This document shows, piece after piece, positions 6,464-11,894 of a stretch of 14,527 bases of DNA (positions are counted from its first letter, which is position 1; the number at the start of each line of letters is the position of its first letter). The position numbers and the translations under genes are program-made. Source of the stretch: CAYVAP01 sp964343195 (GTDB lineage: Bacteria; Bacteroidota; Bacteroidia; J057). Where the stretch lies: contig CAYFIR010000154.1 in NCBI GenBank assembly GCA_964343195.1, forward strand, positions 1 through 14,527, in the 5' to 3' direction. Below the pieces are notes generated by a model that saw only the letters and a list, made by a program, of their open reading frames with translations, did not search any database and was not told the DNA's origin.

Positions 6464-8302
6464 CTATCTTCCCCCTCCAAAGGCGATCTTTTCGAAGTCA
6501 CCGCCCTTGACGGGCAGGAACATCTCGCGGTCCAGTTCGCGGGAGATGGCAAATGCCGCGTTGACCAGGCCGACGTGGCTGTAGGCCTGCGGGAAGTTAC
6601 CCCACTGACTGCCGGTGCGGTAGTCAACGTCTTCACTCAGCAGCCCGAGGTGGTTGCTGTACTTGATCAACTGCTCGAAGTTCTCTACCGCCTCGTCCAC
6701 ACGGCCGATCATGGCCAGGGCCTCGGTGTACCAGAAGGCACAAATCAGGAAGGTGGTCTCTGGCTCGCCAAAGTCATCGGCGTGCTTGTAGCGATAGAAG
6801 AGGCCGCCTTCAGTTTTTAGCTCGGACTCCAGCACCTCTACGTGCTTGCGGGCACGCTCGCTCTTGGGATCGAGGTAGTGCATGGTGATCAGCTGCAGCA
6901 GGCTGGCGTCGAGGTTGTCCACGCCGATGGCCTGGGTGTAAACACCCCGCTTCTCGTCGTAACAGGCTTCGATCTGCTTGGTGGACTCCTTTATGAGACG
7001 CTCGGCGAGGCTCATCATCTCGTAGTCCTTGTAATAGCGGCCAATCTTCAGCGCGGCATTGGCACCCGCCCAGTGGAACAGGAAGGTGTAAGCGTGCTTT
7101 TGGGCCTTGTTTCGGAACTCCCAGAGACCGGCGTCGGGCTCGTACATGGTGGCGTCGATCTGCTTAAGCAAGCGCATGGCCACAGGGAGCAAGTGGCTCT
7201 TGTCTTCGAAGGAAAGGCGCTCGTCGATGAACAGGGGTAGGAGCGACACCAGCGCCTGTCCATAGACATCGTTCTGAATGTGTTCGTAGGCCTGATTCCC
7301 GATCCGAACGGGGCCATTATTTCCCTGATAACCCGTCAGGTCCACGATTTTTTCGATCAGCTTGGACTCACCAGTAATCGAATATAGCGGTTGAAAACGA
7401 TCTCCATCCTTCATGGTCAAGGCGAGGTTCTCAACATAGTGAGCATACTGCTGAAGTTCCGTAAAGTGGCCCAGGTTGGTGAGAGACTTCAGGGTGTAGT
7501 GCGTGTCGCGAATCCAGCAATAGCGGTAGTCCCAGTTCCGGCCAGAACCGGGAGACTCAGGCAGTGAAGTAGTGGTCGCTGCGATGATGGCTCCGGTATC
7601 CTGGTACTGGTGGATTTTCAGGGCCAATGAAGAGCGAATTACCTCTTCCTGGTGGAACTGACCGATGGATGTCCGCATCACCCACTTACGCCAGTACTTC
7701 ATGGTCTTGGTGTAGAAAGTATCCAGCGTACCTTCCAGTTCTGCTTCCAATGGAATGCCCCAGGTCAGCGCCAGGTGCTTGGGCTCATTGAGGACAAAAG
7801 ACTTCTCCTCGATGACGTAGTTCAGGGCGACATTGGTGGTGAGTCGCACCTGACGGTCCAGGCCCATGAAACGCAGGTGGCTGCTGCCCAGCAACATTTC
7901 AGGCTCCACCTGACCATAATCACCACGTGGACGGCATACGACCTTGATCTGAGGGGTTCCTTCCAGCGGAATGACACGACGTGCCAACAGCAATGGCTTG
8001 TAGTAGCGCTCATGCTGGTAGAAACGCGGGGCAAAGTCCACTACCTTGAAGACACCATCAGGGGCAGTAAACTCTGTTACCAGGATGTTGGTGTTTTCGA
8101 TGTAGTATTGACGGGATTCATAGGTATCGCTAGCGGGGCGAATGGAAAACTCGCCGCCTTTTTCGGAATCAAGCAGCCCCCCAAAGAGGAAACTACTGTC
8201 AAAGCGCGGCCAGCACAGCCAGCTAACATTTGCGTCGGTGTCGATCAGAGCGAGGTAGGCACAGTTGCCAATGAGTCCTTGGTTATAAAAATGTCGATCC
8301 AT
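6464..8302 (-). CDS. GH15 family glucoamylase/trehalase-type hydrolase
   Basis: 612 residues without a signal peptide, so cytosolic. The N-terminus (GLIGNCAYLALIDTDANVSW, 9-28, then LCWPRFDS) is typical of bacterial GH15 enzymes. A beta-sandwich domain (about 1-215) is followed by an (alpha/alpha)6 barrel (about 220-600). Key motifs are NWDYRYCWIRD (256-266), the predicted general acid Glu395 in GLWEFR, and the predicted general base Glu557 in LLSEDVD. Length and architecture match bacterial GH15 proteins, which include glucan 1,4-alpha-glucosidases and mycobacterial-type trehalases; I cannot separate these by eye. The enzyme would release glucose from intracellular alpha-glucans, oligosaccharides or trehalose. 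No otsA/otsB or glycogen gene lies in the window. The start at 8302 is the only one giving the conserved N-terminus. Gene-free DNA of 784 bases lies upstream. Confidence 0.92.
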   Translation of the reverse strand: MDRHFYNQGLIGNCAYLALIDTDANVSWLCWPRFDSSFLFGGLLDSEKGGEFSIRPASDTYESRQYYIENTNILVTEFTAPDGVFKVVDFAPRFYQHERYYKPLLLARRVIPLEGTPQIKVVCRPRGDYGQVEPEMLLGSSHLRFMGLDRQVRLTTNVALNYVIEEKSFVLNEPKHLALTWGIPLEAELEGTLDTFYTKTMKYWRKWVMRTSIGQFHQEEVIRSSLALKIHQYQDTGAIIAATTTSLPESPGSGRNWDYRYCWIRDTHYTLKSLTNLGHFTELQQYAHYVENLALTMKDGDRFQPLYSITGESKLIEKIVDLTGYQGNNGPVRIGNQAYEHIQNDVYGQALVSLLPLFIDERLSFEDKSHLLPVAMRLLKQIDATMYEPDAGLWEFRNKAQKHAYTFLFHWAGANAALKIGRYYKDYEMMSLAERLIKESTKQIEACYDEKRGVYTQAIGVDNLDASLLQLITMHYLDPKSERARKHVEVLESELKTEGGLFYRYKHADDFGEPETTFLICAFWYTEALAMIGRVDEAVENFEQLIKYSNHLGLLSEDVDYRTGSQWGNFPQAYSHVGLVNAAFAISRELDREMFLPVKGGDFEKIAFGGGR

Positions 8303-8641
8303 TGAGATGATTTGCGGTGAAATGAGGGGGTGTTCGCAGTTGAGAGTTCGTAGTTCGTAGCGGGGAGTTCGTAGTGGTGCCCCACGGGTTACCCCTCGAA
8401 CTACATCAAGAAGGAACGTCAGAAAACACGCCCAACTTGCATAGGCGGCAACAAACCGGCTTCCTACACAATGGCGGATGCATTTCCATTAGCAAAAATA
8501 CCTCCACAAGCGCATTTTCGCAGGCACATTGCAGGGGCATTTCTTACCAGTCAAACGGGGGATTGGGCAGGTGGGGGTTGGAGGATAAGTTAGGGAATTA
8601 GTTGGTGATTTCAACTTCCCATAATCGAAAATCTTGTCCTA
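8303..8641. other. Upstream region of the GH15 gene, no gene
   Basis: This part of the gene-free stretch 8303-9086 has no credible coding sequence. It contains the GTAGTTC palindrome at 8346-8404. On the minus strand TATTTTTG (8500 down to 8493) matches the -7 consensus TAnnTTTG but lacks a -33 partner and would imply a leader of about 185 bases. I see nothing else recognisable between 8405 and 8641. Confidence 0.5.
8346..8404. repeat. GTAGTTC-family spacer palindrome
   Basis: GTTCGTA is repeated in tandem at 8346-8359 and GAGTTCGTAG recurs at 8365-8374. GTAGTTCG (8350-8357) is the exact complement of CGAACTAC (8397-8404), giving an 8-bp stem. It uses the same heptamer word as the array at 1-41 and sits about 45 bases upstream of the GH15 start codon. 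Confidence 0.7.
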
Positions 8642-9080
8642 CGTTTCGCATTGCAAATGCTCACGAGCGGCACTGCTGGAGCAGTGCTCAACATTCAAGC
8701 CATCCCAAGGATGGCGCTGGTGAGGCTCTCTGAGCCGACACCTGCTGTCTCCAAGTCTCTGACTTACGATTATCTCTGGGCGTCCGAGACGCAGGTGGAA
8801 CATGCCGAGTATCGGCAGACTCCGCGTTTCGCTTCAGAGAAGCTCACGAGCGGCACTGCTGGTGCAGTGCACAGGATGTACGCCGTCCTCAGACGGCGCT
8901 GGTAAGGCTCTCTGAGCCGACACCTACTGTCTCCAAGTCTCTGACTTACGATTAGCATGGACGTCTGAGACGCCAGGACTTCACGTTTCGCATTGCAAAT
9001 GCTCACGAGCGCCACTGCTGGTGCAGGGCTCAGGATATGCGCCGTCCTCAGACGGCGATGGTGGCGGTCTGAGGACCGCC
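8642..9080. repeat. 2.5-copy tandem array of multi-hairpin units
   Basis: Three copies begin with CGTTTCG at 8642, 8825 and 8994 (spacings 183 and 169); the third is cut short near 9080. Each holds an ordered set of hairpins. H1: GCACTGC/GCAGTGC at 8670-8687 and 8853-8870, degraded in copy 3. H2: GCCATCC/GGATGGC at 8699-8715, CGCCGTC/GACGGCG at 8881-8898 and 9040-9057. H3: GGCTC/GAGCC at 8724-8736 and 8906-8918, replaced in copy 3 by GGCGGTC/GACCGCC at 9063-9080. H4: GCGTC/GACGC at 8780-8792, with a shorter version at 8962-8972. Copy 1 has an extra hairpin TGCCGA/TCGGCA at 8803-8817. No reading frame is kept through the copies. It could be a structured RNA, a REP-like element or a terminator cluster after the acyl-CoA ligase. 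Confidence 0.8.
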
Positions 9081-9085
9081 AATTG

Positions 9086-9104
9086 CTCAAAACCCGGTTT
9101 TGAG
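9086..9104. terminator. Palindrome over the acyl-CoA ligase stop codon
   Basis: CTCAAAACC (9086-9094) and GGTTTTGAG (9096-9104) form a 9-bp perfect palindrome around one central base. It includes the stop codon and last codons of the minus-strand ligase gene. The strong hairpin 9063-9080 follows directly. Together they could stall or end transcription, but no T-tract is present. Confidence 0.35.
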
Positions 9105-10607
9105 AGCGGACTGCTCCTTCAACTTCTTCCGGTCAATCTTCCCCGTGTCGCCCTTGGGCAGGGTGTCCAGGAATACCACCTGCTTGGGCACTTTGAAGCG
9201 AGCCAGATGGGCTTCGCAATGGGCTTTGACGGCGGCTTCGTCAAGGGGAGTAGAACCGCAGACGACAAAGGCACAGCCTACTTCGCCCCATTTGGGGTGG
9301 GGAATGCCGATGACGGCCGCTTCGTCGATGGCGGGATGTGAAACCAGCACGCGCTCAATTTCGGCGGGATAGACGTTCTCGCCGCCGGAAATGAACATGT
9401 TTTTGATGCGGTCCACGATGAAGAGGTAGCCCTCCTCGTCGCGGCGCACCTGATCGCCCGTGCGGAACCACTCGCCGACTTTGGCTTTGGCGGTCGCTGC
9501 GGGGTTGCGCCAGTAGCCAGGGGTGACCACCGGACTGCGGAGCCATAGTTCTCCGGGCTCGTTGGCGGGGACGTCCTCGCCCTGCTCGTTGACGATGCGG
9601 GTGTCGATGTAGAAGTTGGGGAAGCCGATGGAACCTTTCTTGCGAATGGCGTCCTTTTGGTGCAGGGAGGTCAGGTTGGGGCCTACCTCGGTCATGCCGT
9701 AGCCCTGGCGCACGGCAATGCCCTTGGCGTGCCAGGTTTCGATCAGCGGTATGGGCATGGGTTCGCCGCCGACGATGAGGTAATCCAGACTGGACAGATC
9801 GGCATCGGCGAAGCCGGGTTGATCGGCGATCATCTTGAGCATGGTGGGCACCGCCATGAAGATGGTCGGACGCTGGCTATCCAGCAGTTCCAGCACCGCC
9901 GCTGCGTCAAATCTTTTCATCAGGTAGTTGAAGCCCCCGTGGTGAAAAATTGGGTTGAGCAATACATTCCAGCCACCCGTGTGGAAGGGCGGCATGCAGT
10001 TGATGGTTCGGCTCTCCGGCGTCAGCGCCAGGCTCAACTCGGTGTTGATGCTGTTCCAAAACAGCATGCCGTGGGTATAAATGGCCCCCTTGGGTCGGCC
10101 CGTCGTGCCGGAAGTGTAGAGGATGAAAATGGCATCACCGTCGCCGACGGGTACATTCTCCCATTTGCCCCATGCCTCCACAGCCTGCCGCTGAGATTCT
10201 ACCACCAATTCTCCCAACTCCATCGTGTGTTCATGCTGGGTGAAGTTCGGGGCGGCTCCGATCAGGTCCCGATATTTCTCTTCGAAGCAAATGGCCGCCG
10301 GCTCCGAATCGCTCAGCAGGTAGTCCAGTTCCCCGCTGGCGAGGCGGTAGTTGAGCGGCACAAGGATGAAGCCTCCCTTTTGCGCAGCGGCAAATAGCAG
10401 CACGTACTCCAGGTCCAACTCGGCCAATACCGCAAGTCGGTCGCCTTTTTGCAGGCCCCACTCATCGCGCAACCAGCAGGCCAGGGCCACACTCTGGTCG
10501 TGCAATTCCTGATAGGTCAGGCTGCGCTGGCTTTCGTGAGACTGAAAAGCTGTTTTGTCTGGCTGATAGAGGGCCCACTTTGCGGCCCAGTCGGAGTGGG
10601 GGAGCAT
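9087..10607 (-). CDS. AMP-forming acyl-CoA ligase (ANL superfamily)
   Basis: 506 residues, the usual length for this family. It would activate a carboxylic acid with ATP to an acyl-adenylate and load it onto coenzyme A; the acid is unknown. All core motifs are intact: the phosphate loop YTSGTTGRPKG (164-174), GYGMTEVGP (302-310), the TGD aspartate (383-385), the hinge DRIKNM (399-404) followed by ISGGENVYPAEIE (406-418), and the C-terminal catalytic Lys490 in PKGDTGK. It resembles medium/long-chain fatty acyl-CoA ligases (FadD-like) more than acetyl-CoA synthetase. The frame is open to 10769, but those extra residues are encoded by the spacer repeat and by the end of the upstream gene, so the ATG at 10607 is chosen; it precedes the standard N-terminus (WALYQPDKTAF). 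The KAS III-like gene lies 136 bases upstream on the same strand. Confidence 0.92.
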   Translation of the reverse strand: MLPHSDWAAKWALYQPDKTAFQSHESQRSLTYQELHDQSVALACWLRDEWGLQKGDRLAVLAELDLEYVLLFAAAQKGGFILVPLNYRLASGELDYLLSDSEPAAICFEEKYRDLIGAAPNFTQHEHTMELGELVVESQRQAVEAWGKWENVPVGDGDAIFILYTSGTTGRPKGAIYTHGMLFWNSINTELSLALTPESRTINCMPPFHTGGWNVLLNPIFHHGGFNYLMKRFDAAAVLELLDSQRPTIFMAVPTMLKMIADQPGFADADLSSLDYLIVGGEPMPIPLIETWHAKGIAVRQGYGMTEVGPNLTSLHQKDAIRKKGSIGFPNFYIDTRIVNEQGEDVPANEPGELWLRSPVVTPGYWRNPAATAKAKVGEWFRTGDQVRRDEEGYLFIVDRIKNMFISGGENVYPAEIERVLVSHPAIDEAAVIGIPHPKWGEVGCAFVVCGSTPLDEAAVKAHCEAHLARFKVPKQVVFLDTLPKGDTGKIDRKKLKEQSALKTGF

Positions 10608-10637
10608 TTTCTTTAGTTGAAAGTCCGTAGTGGAATG

Positions 10638-10744
10638 GGTTCGAAGTTCGTTGTTGGGAGTTCGTTGTTGGGAGTTCGTTGTTGGAAGAATGAGCTCATT
10701 GTCCCAAAAAACTTCGAACCGGGAACGACGAACTCCGAACTTCC
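10638..10744. repeat. GTTCG-family spacer: three 14-mers and inverted arms
   Basis: The 14-base unit GTTCGTTGTTGGGA is repeated three times (10646-10687, one mismatch in the last copy). GGTTCGAAGTT (10638-10648) is the exact complement of AACTTCGAACC (10710-10720), and a GAACTCCGAAC stretch (about 10730-10740) continues the theme up to the end of the KAS III-like gene. The AGTCCGTAGTGG word at 10622-10633 resembles 924-939. It separates two same-strand genes and could reduce or modulate read-through into the ligase. Confidence 0.75.
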
Positions 10745-11730
10745 TAAAACTTAAAGGCGGCACTGGCAAAGGTCAGTCCTCCACCGGAGCCGATGAAATA
10801 TATCAAATCGCCGGGTTTGATCAGTCCTTTTTCCCAGCTATCGTTGAAAGCCAGGGGCAGGCAGGCAGATCCGGTGTAGCCGTAGTGCTGCATGATGGTC
10901 GGGGCCTTTTCATGCGGAACACCAAGCAGGTCCAGGGTTTCCCAGATGGCGTTGATGTTGAGTTGGGTCAGCAAGTAGTGGTCCACGTCGCCAGAGGTAA
11001 CCCCCAGACGGCTGTTGAGCTTGCGGGCCATATCCTCCCAGGTTACAGGATTAAGTTCTTTGGGAAAGCGCTTGACGAATTCCAGTTGCTGCACGGCGGT
11101 TTCGCTGCGGCCATTGACGGGGTGGTGAGTGCCGCCGCCATAAACTCCCATCCAGCCAGCGTACTGGCCCATGGAGCGCAATTCGCTGGCCAGGAAGCCT
11201 TTCTCCATGTCTGGCTGGGCTTTCAGGAGGAATGCACCCGCACCATCAGCGAAAAGGGTAACGGTCTTCTTGTCCTGGAGGTTGAGGAACTTGCTCATGG
11301 CGTAGGCTCCGATCACCAGCACATTCTGGTACTGCTCGTCGGCGCGGATGTACTTGGCCGCGATGTCCAGGGCCGTTACGAAGCCTGCGCAGGCAGTATT
11401 GATGTCAAAGGTTCCGGCCTTTTTGGCTCCGATGCGGTCCTGCACCACGACCGATGTCGAGGGAGAAATGTACTCCGGCGTGTCGGTCGAGAGCACGATT
11501 AAATCCACGTCTTCAGCGCTCACTCCGGCACGTTCCAGGGCCTGTAAGGCGGCTTTTTCAGCGAGGTCAGCGGTGCTTTCGTCTTCAGCGGCCCAGCGAC
11601 GCTCGTAGATGTGGACATTTTCCCGAAGCCAGGTGTCTACGTCTTCGCCCAACAGGTCATTGAACCAGGAGTTGGGCAGGACTTTTTCCGGCAGGTAAGC
11701 CCCTACCGAGGCGATCATGGCGTTTTGCAT
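10744..11730 (-). CDS. KAS III (FabH)-like thiolase-fold protein with an atypical active site
   Basis: 328 residues, the normal KAS III length, aligning by eye with FabH throughout. Visible features are the nucleophile Cys114 in FDINTACAGF, DGAGAFLL (162-169), IKPGDLI (304-310) and the C-terminal GGGLTFASA (316-324). FabH normally initiates fatty-acid synthesis by condensing acyl-CoA with malonyl-ACP, using a Cys-His-Asn triad. Here the position of the FabH histidine (HQAN) reads TQLN, with Thr255, and that of the asparagine (GNTS) reads GYTG, with Tyr285. Both decarboxylation residues are therefore replaced, while the cysteine stays. This suggests acyl transfer or a divergent condensation rather than housekeeping initiation. 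His251 and His282 are nearby but not in register. It lies upstream of an acyl-CoA ligase on the same strand, a plausible partner that supplies acyl-CoA. The fold is certain; the reaction is not. Confidence 0.85.
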   Translation of the reverse strand: MQNAMIASVGAYLPEKVLPNSWFNDLLGEDVDTWLRENVHIYERRWAAEDESTADLAEKAALQALERAGVSAEDVDLIVLSTDTPEYISPSTSVVVQDRIGAKKAGTFDINTACAGFVTALDIAAKYIRADEQYQNVLVIGAYAMSKFLNLQDKKTVTLFADGAGAFLLKAQPDMEKGFLASELRSMGQYAGWMGVYGGGTHHPVNGRSETAVQQLEFVKRFPKELNPVTWEDMARKLNSRLGVTSGDVDHYLLTQLNINAIWETLDLLGVPHEKAPTIMQHYGYTGSACLPLAFNDSWEKGLIKPGDLIYFIGSGGGLTFASAAFKF

Positions 11731-11767
11731 ATGAAAAAGAAGTCAGACCATTTCATTGTCAGAACAG

Positions 11768-11889
11768 AGAAGTCAGAGGGAAAAAGAGGTTTCTCAACAA
11801 GTAGCTCGGGCCAAAGGCCCTGTCAGAAGCCAGATTTTTTCTCTGACTTCTGACAGCGAAGCGATCTCACAGTGTAACGATCTCGCTTC
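11768..11889. terminator. Cluster of hairpins between the TonB receptor and the KAS III-like gene
   Basis: Several stems lie in this spacer. GTCAGAAGCCAGA (11822-11834) pairs with TCTGACTTCTGAC (11842-11854) with one mismatch and a T-rich loop. AGAAGTCAGAG (11768-11778) can instead pair perfectly with CTCTGACTTCT (11841-11851). GGGCC/GGCCC (11808-11820) is a tight 5-bp hairpin. GAAGCGA/TCGCTTC (11858-11889) follows directly after the receptor gene's stop codon. One or more of these probably ends the receptor transcript, although no clear T-tract follows any stem on the minus strand. Confidence 0.5.
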
Positions 11890-11894
11890 TATTC

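Noticed and set aside
8642..9080. CRISPR array
   Set aside because: Only 2.5 units with spacings of 183 and 169 bases; the similarity spans whole units, so there is no short repeat with unique spacers, and no cas gene is present.
9657..10397. 246-codon open frame on the plus strand, antisense to the acyl-CoA ligase
   Set aside because: A shadow of the ligase gene; all conserved motifs are on the minus strand.
10608..10769. N-terminal extension of the acyl-CoA ligase
   Set aside because: The extra residues are encoded by spacer repeats and overlap the KAS III-like gene; the family N-terminus begins at the ATG at 10607.
10630..11502. 290-codon open frame on the plus strand, antisense to the KAS III-like gene
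   Set aside because: It starts in the spacer repeat and runs through the complement of a well-recognised gene; no domain is visible.
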